A program made the translations under genes and the position numbers. Under the pieces are notes generated by a model. The model was not told where the DNA came from. It searched no databases and was given only the letters and a program-made list of their open reading frames with translations. Positions 1-8,241 of a stretch of DNA of 64,000 nucleotides are shown one piece after another. Origin of the DNA: Alphaproteobacteria bacterium (GTDB taxonomy: Bacteria; Pseudomonadota; Alphaproteobacteria; SMXP01); NCBI GenBank assembly GCA_028285305.1, contig JANQPV010000020.1, positions 1-64,000 of the forward strand, read 5' to 3'. Each line of letters opens with the position of its first letter. Position 1 is the stretch's first letter.

Positions 1-1743
1 CGTCCACTTTGTGAATCTCTTGAGCATGTCGTCATCCAACGGATCGAAGACAACTTCGTAACCGGCGCCCGTAAGAAGCTCTTTGCCCACTTTATTGCCT
101 GACTGATCTTCAAAGCCTGCAACTTGCCAAATTCGTGTACGGTCTTCTGATATACTCTGTATCATCGAAGACATCAACTCTTTGTCTGAGTCGCTCATTT
201 GGCTCGCCAAAGATTTAGGATTGGTTAACGAATTCTGAAACTTGGTTGTGAGCTTGCGCACCGCCTCCTCCGCGTGAAGAGGCACGAAGCCTTGCTGTGC
301 CCAAACCAAACCGCCGCGTTCGTTCCCCGCGGAGGCGGTAATCACCGGCGGCTCGTCCATTTGTTGGAACAAGCGGATGAGATTCGCATTGATCTGTTGG
401 ACTGGACTTTGAATGCCCGCCGCATCGTTGTGGCGCGCCCAGTCCTCAAACTGAACATCGATATCCCGCACAACAAGGCGACCGTCCACGTCCTCTCGTG
501 TGAAGGCGAGCGTTCGGCGGCCCGCTATCGGGGCGCTTCCGTCTTGTACGGACTTGGCATGCGGATGACTCTGTGTTGCCCGAAACTCGATTTCGAACGT
601 GACATTGCCACTCTCCGGGTCGGGTGTGATCTTAGCGGACGACAAGCGAATGTCGTTGGCGCTGTCGAGAACGTTCATAACGTCATCGACACGAATTCCA
701 TGGCGGGTTGCGAGGTATTGGGACGCCTCGTCCAGATGGCGTGCAGCCTCCGGCGCCAGGCCCGCTCGATCCCGCAGCCAACTGGAATAGTCCGTGGCTT
801 GCCCGTCTTGGCGGGGAATGTTCTCCAGTCCCGCGTAGGTCGTGTGGTGCCTTGTCCGCTTGGCCGTGACTGCCGTATGGTTTGCCGGGGATTGCGACAC
901 CGGACTACCGCTGTGTTCGGCGGTGGCGTTCGTTGAATTCTCGTCTGCTGATTCGCGCAATGCCTCCGCACGTGCACGCAGCGCCTTCGCCATATCCTCA
1001 TTGGTGGCGCCCTTTTCGTTTGTCTGCTGATTTATTTCATCCGGCGACTCGCCCGCGCGTCTGCGCAACGCCTCCGCCATGTGAATAGCGGAGATAGTCC
1101 CGCCGCCGACACCGCTCTTCTTTATGACATTGGAAGAGGTTGACTCTGGCTTCCATACAACGGGCAGGTGGCGCGGATTGTAGATGCCCAAACGATTGCG
1201 CGCGGCCCGGACCGCCTCCGGCCCCCATTTGAAACCGGCGCCGATCCCAGTGCCGATTGCGATATCGCGCAATACACGCCATCCATCGAAGTCTTCTCCG
1301 TTGTGTAATTGATCGCCAACGGAGTAAAGGCCACCTTCCACGCCGCCCAGGATGGGGAGCGCGTGGGGCTCCGCCTTCTTCGCAAGATCATGCGCTCGCT
1401 CAACGAGTTTTTGGGCCATGGGTGATCGGGCGAGCTTTCCCAAGCCCGCCGCGCCCTTCGCCACGAGGGAAGCGACACCAACAGCCGGCATAAACTGGGC
1501 GATGCCACCGGCGGTTTCCGCCAGCATTGCATGAGTGGGGTGCTGTTCCCGAAATCTGTTGAGGTCCTCGTGCCACTCGGTTTGGTAGCGATTATAGCTG
1601 TCCGAGAAATCGCCTCCTCTAAGCTCATCCCAGCCGGCCCGGGCGGCGTTTAAACCATTGTCGCCATAGCCCAGGGTTAATCCGTTGAAGAACGACTTTG
1701 CCAGATTTTCGCCATGGTGGCCGAGCAAGTCATACTTGTTCAT
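1..1743 (-). CDS. large phage virion-type protein, 3' end outside window
   Basis: An open frame of 581 codons starts at ATG 1743 and runs off the left edge without a stop. The N-terminus (about residues 15-80) reads as a 'gene-switch-free' virion pattern: an N-x-LTLGYGD box, a Tyr/Arg-rich helix, then a Gly/Ala-rich hydrophobic stretch (ETAGGIAQFMPAVG). Similar starts are common in large phage internal or virion proteins; this comparison is from memory. The middle (about 230-300) is charged and low in complexity. Residues about 390-500 look globular and end in a GGLVWAQQGF motif like the GNAT-like modules of some phage and polymorphic-toxin proteins. It lies 158 bp downstream of the portal gene on the same strand, so it is probably a late structural or injected protein. 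A toxin-like domain is possible. Function is unproven. Confidence 0.7.
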   Translation of the reverse strand, partial: MNKYDLLGHHGENLAKSFFNGLTLGYGDNGLNAARAGWDELRGGDFSDSYNRYQTEWHEDLNRFREQHPTHAMLAETAGGIAQFMPAVGVASLVAKGAAGLGKLARSPMAQKLVERAHDLAKKAEPHALPILGGVEGGLYSVGDQLHNGEDFDGWRVLRDIAIGTGIGAGFKWGPEAVRAARNRLGIYNPRHLPVVWKPESTSSNVIKKSGVGGGTISAIHMAEALRRRAGESPDEINQQTNEKGATNEDMAKALRARAEALRESADENSTNATAEHSGSPVSQSPANHTAVTAKRTRHHTTYAGLENIPRQDGQATDYSSWLRDRAGLAPEAARHLDEASQYLATRHGIRVDDVMNVLDSANDIRLSSAKITPDPESGNVTFEIEFRATQSHPHAKSVQDGSAPIAGRRTLAFTREDVDGRLVVRDIDVQFEDWARHNDAAGIQSPVQQINANLIRLFQQMDEPPVITASAGNERGGLVWAQQGFVPLHAEEAVRKLTTKFQNSLTNPKSLASQMSDSDKELMSSMIQSISEDRTRIWQVAGFEDQSGNKVGKELLTGAGYEVVFDPLDDDMLKRFTKWT

Positions 1744-1901
1744 ATTTTCTCTTTCTCTGCGATATCCGCGTCCACCGGCGCCCCGAACATCCGAATTGGA
1801 ATAAAACAGGGTCCAGTATCCTCATCACAGCTGGATGGGGTTTCGGCGCGACTTCAAGTTTTTGGGAATAGTGCGTTTGGGCGACCGAACTTTCCCTCCG
1901 T

Positions 1902-4100
1902 TTACGGAAGAGGGTGTTTTCCGCGCGTCCGACCTTCGCCCGCTCCCCCGGAGGGCGGTACGGGGGCGGCTGGGGGTACAGGCGGCAAAGGGGGCACGAC
2001 AGGGGACACAGGGGCCGCTGGGGTCATCGCCGCCGCATGACCAACAGGTCCCTGCGGTGGCCATTGGCCGGGCGCCATTCCAGTGGTGGGAGGCACGCCT
2101 GGCGGGACTGGAGCCATCGATTGTGGTTGCGGTTGAACCGGCATTTCGGGCTGGGGCGTTGCCGCTGCCGTCATTGCGGCCTGCTGCTGCAGACGCTCCC
2201 ATTCCGCCTGCGCCCTGAGGGAGACTTCGTCGAAGTTGATGCCCGACACGTCCGCCTTCACGCGAAGCTCCGCCAAGCGCATTTCGAACTCGACGAGCTT
2301 CGCTCGGAAGTCCTCCTGTTTTTCGATCATCTCCATCTGATGTTTTTGCATCTCGCTTTGGTTTTTCTGGATTGCGAGTTGCAGTTGGCCGTGCTGTTTC
2401 TGGGTTTCCAGCTGCATCAGCACTTGGGCGGGGTCGGGCTGTTGTGGGGCGCCGTTTTGTGCCGTCCCCTGAATATCATCGATAAGGTTTTCCAACGAGC
2501 GCGCCCCTCGGAAGGGCCGGATTGCCACGCGGGCAAGCTCCAGCAACACTGTCAGATCCAGCTGTCCCGCCGCAACGGCCGGTCCGAGGCCGGTCATGAG
2601 ACCAACAAGCCCTTCGAGGAGCTCTTTCGTTGCCTCTTTCTCTATCTCGGTGTTCACCGCAATCGTCGAATCCGTTTCTACATCGATGCGGAATTCCGCA
2701 TAGCGATCTTTGAGAACGGAAAGCGCTGCGCCGAAACGTTCCGCCGTCATGGGATCATCCAGGCTATAGTTCGCCATTTGAGCTATTAAGTGGGGCTCGA
2801 AGTGTCCGACGATAAGATCGGCCTTAATTTCAATGAGATCGCGAGCATACCGCTCGATGGCGCGGCGTTTTTCGTCCAAACGCAATGTCCCGAATTGCCC
2901 CTTGATCCGTTGGGCCGTCGCCGATTCCACTGGGTCGCTGACACCGCGCAGGAGATCGCCAAGACCGGTAATCTCAAAAATGGTTTGCTTAAGCTGGTCG
3001 CGGTTCACGTAAAGCTGGTTCAAGGCCTCAATGATTTGGCCCAGCGGCATAAAGAGGAGCGCCCCTTCAATGCCGCCCTTGTCCGCGAGGCCGTAATAGT
3101 CTTCGACGGGGATCATTTCCAAATGATGAGCACGGAGTAGACGCTCCACCTCCGGATTTTCCTTCGCATAGAGACCTTTGAGCTTAAGAGCCTTTGTCAG
3201 GGCGCTGATGCGCGAGGTGACGAGATCCATCTCCGCAGCCAGGTCCTGATAGACCTTGTACTCGGGGATGGGGATGAGGCTATCATTAGTGAGATTGCTG
3301 AAGAGGGGCCTGGCAATGGGCCAAAAGCCGGAGAGTTCCAGAACATCGTCCGTTTCGGACATGATTTGGGAGACGGACTCCGAAAACCAAATGATCTTTC
3401 GCCGGCGCTTGTCCCAGATTTCCCAGGCCCGGGTCGTCGCAAATTGGGGATCCGGGTTTAGGTCGGCCGTACCATAGCTGCCTGTCTGAACGTCTTCCGT
3501 GTCAGTGAACGATATGCCCTCTAGTCCCCTCTCGTTGCGCTCGTCAAAGCGCTCCTTACTGAGATCATGCCCGAAGGCAATCCAGCTGACATCGTCCCAA
3601 GATCGAACCGCTTCGTGCAGAAAGTCTTTCCGGTAGATATGCCGGGTCTTGACCTTCTGCTTGACGATCGTCCCGCCCTTTACTTCGGGCTCATAGATGA
3701 TGCGCGTGACGGCGCGCGAAAAGAGATCGTAATCGGCGACAGCCGCCTTCAACGGCGTGCTGAAGTCGTAATCGTCGAGGCAGTAGCTCAGAGCCCGTTC
3801 AAGCACTTCGGCTGCTTCCTTGGCGGCGGGATCCCGGTCCATAAAACGCCGCCTAATGTCTGGTTTCGGCGGATTCTGGTACACAGCAGCACAAGTGAGT
3901 TTATGATTTGTATAAAGAATATTAAACTTTCCGGTGAGCTCATCATCGCTGACGAGCTCCTTCCTGTCGCGGATGATATCCGTGATCCGGTCGCACAAGC
4001 TCCAATAGTCCCTTTGGACTCTTTTTGACTTGTCTATCTCTGTGTGCCAATGGGTGTCCCAATCGCGCACTTTCTTTATTTCAGTTTCGTGTTCTTCCAC
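1902..4100 (-). CDS. phage portal protein (podovirus/P22-like size)
   Basis: This 732-residue protein resembles phage portal (head-tail connector) proteins, the ring at the capsid vertex through which DNA enters and leaves. It has an acidic N-terminal helix, then a wing region that includes KLTCAAVYQNPP and a series of Asp/Arg-rich turns. The stem/clip region carries LYVNRDQLKQTIFEITG followed by a GVSDPVESATAQ loop and long helices, a combination I associate with portals. The C-terminus (from about 560) is a Gln-rich coiled coil passing into a Pro/Gln/Ala-rich tail. The start is GTG at 4100; an in-frame stop 24 bases upstream leaves no ATG option. GGAA lies 7 bases before it. Gene order terL, then accessory genes, then portal, then virion protein fits a packaging and head module. 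The length suits P22-like portals, but the exact family is not settled. Confidence 0.8.
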   Translation of the reverse strand: MEEHETEIKKVRDWDTHWHTEIDKSKRVQRDYWSLCDRITDIIRDRKELVSDDELTGKFNILYTNHKLTCAAVYQNPPKPDIRRRFMDRDPAAKEAAEVLERALSYCLDDYDFSTPLKAAVADYDLFSRAVTRIIYEPEVKGGTIVKQKVKTRHIYRKDFLHEAVRSWDDVSWIAFGHDLSKERFDERNERGLEGISFTDTEDVQTGSYGTADLNPDPQFATTRAWEIWDKRRRKIIWFSESVSQIMSETDDVLELSGFWPIARPLFSNLTNDSLIPIPEYKVYQDLAAEMDLVTSRISALTKALKLKGLYAKENPEVERLLRAHHLEMIPVEDYYGLADKGGIEGALLFMPLGQIIEALNQLYVNRDQLKQTIFEITGLGDLLRGVSDPVESATAQRIKGQFGTLRLDEKRRAIERYARDLIEIKADLIVGHFEPHLIAQMANYSLDDPMTAERFGAALSVLKDRYAEFRIDVETDSTIAVNTEIEKEATKELLEGLVGLMTGLGPAVAAGQLDLTVLLELARVAIRPFRGARSLENLIDDIQGTAQNGAPQQPDPAQVLMQLETQKQHGQLQLAIQKNQSEMQKHQMEMIEKQEDFRAKLVEFEMRLAELRVKADVSGINFDEVSLRAQAEWERLQQQAAMTAAATPQPEMPVQPQPQSMAPVPPGVPPTTGMAPGQWPPQGPVGHAAAMTPAAPVSPVVPPLPPVPPAAPVPPSGGAGEGRTRGKHPLP

Positions 4101-4428
4101 TTTGGGGTTCCGTTTTGGGTTTCAATTGAACGTAGGGAATCCGCCTTTGGGGATCCGACCGGCACTCGATCCGCTTTCGCGACCTCGCCAACGGAGCAAA
4201 GGCGTCACCAGGCAAGACCAACGCCTAACGCCGTCGGAAGTTGTGCCTCCGGTTATCTATGGTTGGAGACTCGACCGCTCAGCTAGTAGCTATGCGGATT
4301 AGTCGCTTTCGATGTAAATTCGGAGCCGCGATCTCAGACTAAGCGCAAGACGCGGCGCTTTGTTTCCATTCTCGCGTGATTATGAGCATCTCCAAGCGCG
4401 TCCCTAAGTGCATCCCTATGTCGAGATG
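4101..4428. other. non-coding gap between lipoprotein and portal genes
   Basis: I see no convincing gene in these 328 bases. Short frames on both strands lack ribosome-binding sites and continuity with their neighbours. It may carry a promoter or a processed leader for the portal transcript on the minus strand, but I could not pick out a clear -35/-10 pair. Confidence 0.4.
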
Positions 4429-4809
4429 CTAATCCAAGAGTCCTGGACAAACCGGAATAGGATAGGCGAATTTTGCGAAACTCGGCGACGGCTCAGGGTA
4501 TGGAAACAGGCCGTCCTCATTCGCTTCAAAATCATAACCGAGAACATACCTGTACTTGTAATATGTTCCTGCATACAAAGTATATATTGTGCTGCCGCGA
4601 ATGGGCATCTTTGTGAGTTCAACTTCCTCATCTTTTCTTTCCCACTCGTCGAAGTATGATATGAGTTCTTCCTCAGTGATCGGAAACTCTAATCTATCGT
4701 CGAATCTTTGCTCAAACCTCGGTATGCAAGGGCGGTCGTCCTTTGAGCAGGAGACAAGAGCAAGGCCGAAGAAGGAAACTGCGCCTAACTGTGTTAGGTT
4801 ATGAGGCAT
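4429..4809 (-). CDS. small secreted lipoprotein in prophage
   Basis: The protein has 126 residues. The start at ATG 4809 gives a short polar N-terminus, a hydrophobic segment (LGAVSFFGLALV) and a lipobox-like VSC followed by SKDD, so it is predicted to be lipid-anchored after signal peptidase II cleavage. Asp after Cys+1 would matter for sorting, but residue +2 here is Ser-Lys, so outer-membrane placement is plausible. The mature part is acidic and aromatic-rich, with several Tyr/Phe-Pro motifs near the C-terminus. I do not recognise the family. It lies 56 bp downstream of the Ser/Gly-rich gene on the same strand and is probably cotranscribed. Within a prophage late region it could be a superinfection-exclusion lipoprotein, a lysis accessory or an immunity partner of the upstream protein; none is proven. 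Confidence 0.6.
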   Translation of the reverse strand: MPHNLTQLGAVSFFGLALVSCSKDDRPCIPRFEQRFDDRLEFPITEEELISYFDEWERKDEEVELTKMPIRGSTIYTLYAGTYYKYRYVLGYDFEANEDGLFPYPEPSPSFAKFAYPIPVCPGLLD

Positions 4810-4865
4810 GCCACTTCCTTTAGATGGCTCCATGAAACAAACCTATCGCGGTTCGTATCAAGAGA

Positions 4866-5918
4866 TCAACAGCCATCCTCGATTTCACCACATAGACGTT
4901 TGTTGAATCCGGGCAAGGGCCGTTGTCCCGCCTCCGCAGTATCTTCAGTGAGCAACTCCCAGGCTGTTGCCCCGACGGAGTTTGAATTCCGCCAGAAGCC
5001 TGTATATGCAAGCTCTGCGTCGTTTACGGCCTTCACAAATCTTTCGGATTGCGCGAGCACATCGTCTATCGATTTGTTGACCACGATGGGGGCTTCGACT
5101 TGTTTGATTTCTCTGCCAATCGCTTCCCCATATCTATAATCCATGCTTTTGTGCTTCGGTTCGACTTCGGCTATCAGTTCGAATCCAGGCAGTCCCGAAC
5201 CGTTAGCACTGCTGCTTCCTGAACTCGCGCCCGATGACGAACCGGCACTTCCTCCCACGACGCTTGTCACCGGACCCCCGGCCACTGCGCCTATCGCAGC
5301 ACCGCTAGATCCGCTCGAAGAAGAACCTGACCCGATAAGCGCTAACCGCGGGGGTAGCTCATCCCAATTGTTGCCTCCTCGGAGTATGTACTGTTCTCCG
5401 GTTGCTCTATCCGTAATCAGAATATACGCGTGTTCGTCGCCCCACGGGGTTGTTGTATATGAATGCATGGATAACTCCACGCCCCTTTGTTCGGGGTTTC
5501 CTTTTGTGGTCGCTGGAAGTGAGTTCGATACCTGTTCGTGCCCTGTTTCACCGTACAACGGCGAGTCGGTACTATCCAAGTACGGAGTGTTCCTCAGCGC
5601 GCTTGACAGAGCAGCCGACGGATTGGAAAATTTCGGGGTCGAGCGGTCGTTTCCCGATTTAGCATTCCTCGAGTGTTTCTGCGAGTGTGAAGGGTCCACG
5701 GAAAAGGTGTCAGCGTTTGATGTAGATTGTAACGCTGCTGGTTCATCCGGAAATGCGAGTGCGACCGACTCATCCAACAATTGTCTGATGCGTTCATCTT
5801 CTTTTCGCACATTGTTCAAAATGGGCGTGAGCAATTTCTTAGGAATCTTTCCCTCTCGCCCTTGTTCGGGTATTGTGGGAGTAAGGATTTGTTTAAGAAC
5901 TGTTTTTCCATTGGCCAT
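4866..5918 (-). CDS. Ser/Gly-rich protein with a C-terminal NSNS motif domain
   Basis: This 350-residue protein has no family I can name with certainty. Residues 1-50 are basic and helical, and 60-150 are Ser/Asn-rich. Residues about 160-195 form a small conserved-looking unit, with HAYILITDRATGEQY followed by RGG. A flexible Ser/Gly linker spans about 210-260. The C-terminal 80 residues contain an Asp/Glu-rich helix, then GFWRNSNSVGATAWELL and PLPGFNKRL. A His-bearing strand, an RGG turn and a distal NSN-x-L-PG-x motif recall uncharacterised prophage proteins and papain-like or DUF3750-type proteins, although the expected Cys is not obvious. Its ATG overlaps the stop of the upstream 31-codon gene (TAATG), so translation is probably coupled to terL. 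A secreted effector or a virion accessory is possible. Confidence 0.65.
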   Translation of the reverse strand: MANGKTVLKQILTPTIPEQGREGKIPKKLLTPILNNVRKEDERIRQLLDESVALAFPDEPAALQSTSNADTFSVDPSHSQKHSRNAKSGNDRSTPKFSNPSAALSSALRNTPYLDSTDSPLYGETGHEQVSNSLPATTKGNPEQRGVELSMHSYTTTPWGDEHAYILITDRATGEQYILRGGNNWDELPPRLALIGSGSSSSGSSGAAIGAVAGGPVTSVVGGSAGSSSGASSGSSSANGSGLPGFELIAEVEPKHKSMDYRYGEAIGREIKQVEAPIVVNKSIDDVLAQSERFVKAVNDAELAYTGFWRNSNSVGATAWELLTEDTAEAGQRPLPGFNKRLCGEIEDGC

Positions 5919-6013
5919 TAGACAGCGATTTCCATTCTAAAGTGTTCCTTTGGGAGTGTTGTTTTGTCATCCGGAAGGACAACCACTGTTGTGGTGAAGT
6001 CGGCATCCTTCAT
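5918..6013 (-). CDS. 31-residue small protein between terL and the Ser/Gly-rich gene
   Basis: The frame begins at ATG 6013, one base after the terL stop (TAG 6015-6017). It runs 31 codons and ends in TAA at 5918-5920, where the stop shares its last A with the ATG of the next gene. Such tight coupling on both sides is the main evidence that it is translated. An AGGA in the terL 3' end lies about ten bases upstream of the ATG. The peptide is polar with a Thr/Val-rich centre (TTTVVVLPDD) and no membrane segment or Cys. I do not recognise it. It could be a tiny virion or packaging accessory, or merely a coupling frame that carries ribosomes into the next gene. Confidence 0.5.
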   Translation of the reverse strand: MKDADFTTTVVVLPDDKTTLPKEHFRMEIAV

Positions 6014-6014
6014 T

Positions 6015-7460
6015 CTATAGACGTTCCTGGTTCTTCTTGAGATGAATATTCTCTAAGCGAACCTCTTCGAATGTCGGCTGTTCCGGCTTAAACCCCGTAG
6101 GTGGCTCATGCTCAATCCGTCGCGCACTGATCCTCGACATGACCGCATAGCGCCATTCGTCGGCGATGTGATCTTCCGCCTCGGTATCTAAGTCTTCAGG
6201 CCGCAGGGGGTCGTGTTGGAGGACTGGCAATGTGCGTATAGACTCCCTACACGTGCTGAAGCAGTAGATCATCGGAGTGCCTTCCACACCGCGAAGTCTT
6301 TCCCGCAAGACATCCCACCCGCCCATCGCGCCGTGGCGGCCAGTGCGTTTGTTGTCGGCTCTGCGAAATCGTACGCCGAGACGGGCCATCCTCTCGGCGA
6401 TCGAAGGACCGCCGTCTTCGGCGAAAGCGGCCGGGTCGAGCACGCCCGTGCGTATATCTTCGTCTGGCGGCTCGCGGTCCAGAATGCCTTGAGCAACCTG
6501 CTCAGCCGTCAGCTTGAGGCCGGAGTTTACTCTGTCCGGGTTCGATCCGTACCATTCGCGATAGCGTACTAACGCGCCTTTAGGCAGTGTGCGGCCCCTT
6601 ACTTTGGTTTCATCCGGAACGATCGCCCACCAGCCCACGGAGAAAGGAGACGCGGACCCCCAGTCCATGGAGCGAAAGCGCGTCCAGCTCTCAGGCAATT
6701 CAAACGGATCAATTACATGTTTCGCATACGACCAATTGTCGAAATAAGCTCCTTCGACGGCCGTCCAGTCCCCTTCTAGCCAGGCGCGAACAAGAGCCGC
6801 CGAGCCGACTTTGTACAGGCGGTCCACATAACCCGGGTCTTTCTTTAGTAGCATCCGGTTCTGTTCGATCTTGGACGGAATGTAGATCCGCCGCGCCTGC
6901 CGGCCATGGGGGAGTGTCTCGATGAGAATGCGGTTCCCTTCCGGCCACGGATCATAAAAGCGTTCTTTTAGCCAAAACTGACCGGGACCACCCGGATTGG
7001 CCGTCATAATGAGTTGGCCGGCGGCGGACCCGCGGATCGCGCCCCATAGCCGGTCTAGCGGCGCAGGATCAGGATAATTTCCCGCTTCCTCCACGCCCAC
7101 ATCCGATAAGTTCTGACCTTGATATTTGGCCGCATCATCGAGACTCTCTAAAGGACGAAAGCGCAGACGTGCGCCGCTGGGGAACGTCCATTGAAACCTC
7201 ATCTTGGCGAATATGGCGCCCAGGGGTCGGTAGATCTCATGACTGCGTGCGATTAGATCGTCCGCTTGCGGCATTTCCCGGCGAAAGATGATGGCATTGA
7301 AGGCCTTGCCCAGATGCGCCTGTTTGATCGCAAACTTGCCCAGCAAGCCATCCGACTTGCCGCCTCCCCTTGCGCCTCCGAATAATATCTCCGCTGTCGG
7401 ACACCTTAAAAGCGTCGCCTGGGGGCCGGGCTGGGGCGCCCAGATCGATTTGGATGACAT
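6015..7460 (-). CDS. terL: phage terminase large subunit
   Basis: This 481-residue DNA-packaging motor has an ATPase that pumps DNA into the prohead and a nuclease that cuts the concatemer. The ATPase shows a Walker A (GGARGGGKS, residues 28-36), a Walker B with catalytic Glu (DVGVEEAG, 120-127) and a coupling motif (TANPGG, about 153-158). The RNase H-like nuclease begins near RSMDWG (D266) and has further acidic residues near 345-350 and in the C-terminal third. This order fits the Terminase_6/TerL family and the usual length. It starts at ATG 7460 with only a weak Shine-Dalgarno match. A small-terminase-like gene lies about 5.3 kb upstream on the same strand instead of next door, with metabolic genes between. 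That is unusual and suggests cargo insertion or mosaic rearrangement. Confidence 0.93.
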   Translation of the reverse strand: MSSKSIWAPQPGPQATLLRCPTAEILFGGARGGGKSDGLLGKFAIKQAHLGKAFNAIIFRREMPQADDLIARSHEIYRPLGAIFAKMRFQWTFPSGARLRFRPLESLDDAAKYQGQNLSDVGVEEAGNYPDPAPLDRLWGAIRGSAAGQLIMTANPGGPGQFWLKERFYDPWPEGNRILIETLPHGRQARRIYIPSKIEQNRMLLKKDPGYVDRLYKVGSAALVRAWLEGDWTAVEGAYFDNWSYAKHVIDPFELPESWTRFRSMDWGSASPFSVGWWAIVPDETKVRGRTLPKGALVRYREWYGSNPDRVNSGLKLTAEQVAQGILDREPPDEDIRTGVLDPAAFAEDGGPSIAERMARLGVRFRRADNKRTGRHGAMGGWDVLRERLRGVEGTPMIYCFSTCRESIRTLPVLQHDPLRPEDLDTEAEDHIADEWRYAVMSRISARRIEHEPPTGFKPEQPTFEEVRLENIHLKKNQERL

Positions 7461-7556
7461 AACTCTGTTTCGGTTAGATCGGCTCTACTCTTAGGCAGAT
7501 CAGCATCTGCCCAGCTTGCGCTGGATGCGGCTCGCAATTTTCAAGCGAGCCCCCAT

Positions 7557-8105
7557 ATGCGCTCTATGAACAAGAAACTCATTAAAACAAGCAAATATCT
7601 CAGCTTCGTGCTGCGGCATAATCCCGGCTCCATCGGGCTCCAACTCGATGAGGCCGGTTGGGCCGATGTGGGGGAGCTGATCGAGAAGGCCTCGGTCCCG
7701 CTTAGCCGCGCGCTTATCGAAGAAACCGTTGAAACCAATGACAAGCAGCGCTTTGCGCTTTCGGATGATGGTTCGCGGATCCGCGCCAGCCAGGGGCATT
7801 CGATTGACGTCAATCTGGGTCTGGAACCGGAGGTTCCCCCTGAGATTTTGTACCACGGCACGGCCACCCGGTTCATGCATAGCATTCGAAAGCAAGGCCT
7901 GCTGCCCGGCAATCGTCAGTTCGTTCATCTTTCTGCGGATGAAGAAACGGCCCGCAAAGTCGGCAGCCGCCATGGCGTGCCCGTGATCCTTACCCTTCCC
8001 GCGCTGCAAATGCATGAGGCGGGTCAAGAGTTCTATCTGTCAGATAATCAAGTCTGGCTGACGGATCGAGTGGCGTCAAAGTTCTTGGTCGAATCCAAGG
8101 GCTGA
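7557..8105 (+). CDS. kptA: RNA 2'-phosphotransferase (Tpt1/KptA)
   Basis: This 182-residue enzyme transfers an internal RNA 2'-phosphate to NAD+, giving ADP-ribose 1'',2''-cyclic phosphate. In eukaryotes it finishes tRNA splicing; bacterial roles are less clear and include end ADP-ribosylation. The family signature is intact: SFVLRHNPG with Arg20-His21, IRASQGHSI with Arg76, YHGT at 99-102 and NRQFVHLS with Arg120, which together supply the Arg-His-Arg-Arg quartet. The length is normal for bacterial KptA. A second ATG at 7566 is an alternative start. It is read opposite to terL, whose start is 97 bp away. Being near three prophage tRNA genes makes a role in tRNA repair worth considering, but kptA is also found alone in many chromosomes. 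Confidence 0.93.
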   Translation: MRSMNKKLIKTSKYLSFVLRHNPGSIGLQLDEAGWADVGELIEKASVPLSRALIEETVETNDKQRFALSDDGSRIRASQGHSIDVNLGLEPEVPPEILYHGTATRFMHSIRKQGLLPGNRQFVHLSADEETARKVGSRHGVPVILTLPALQMHEAGQEFYLSDNQVWLTDRVASKFLVESKG

Positions 8106-8209
8106 CGGGGCTCGATTGCCACCGAAATCCCCCCATCGGCTGTAAACCTGTGAATTGACGGTTCGGTTCGCCTCCACTAACTTGCTCTTCCCAACGAAGA
8201 AAGAATAAG

Positions 8210-8241
8210 CCTCCGCGCCCAAAGCGGAGCGGAGGAAACAA
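8210..8241 (+). promoter_or_regulatory. possible RBS-sequestering hairpin before MFS gene
   Basis: CCTCCGC at 8210-8216 can pair with GCGGAGG at 8229-8235, which contains the Shine-Dalgarno GGAGG for ATG 8241. Its last six bases can instead pair with GCGGAG at 8224-8229, leaving the ribosome-binding site free. The two pairings exclude each other. This is read from sequence only; no folding energy was calculated. Confidence 0.4.

Noticed and set aside
274-936. Plus-strand frame of 220 residues opposite the first gene
   Set aside because: It is read exactly codon-on-codon opposite the open minus-strand frame that runs to the window edge, has no ribosome-binding site and is Arg/Cys/Leu-rich without recognisable motifs.
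1-7460. Gene transfer agent instead of prophage
   Set aside because: A CI/Cro switch, phage-type tRNAs and a P22-sized portal are not part of known alphaproteobacterial GTA clusters.
7500-8027. Antisense frame over kptA
   Set aside because: kptA has all catalytic residues; the opposite frame has no motif or ribosome-binding site.
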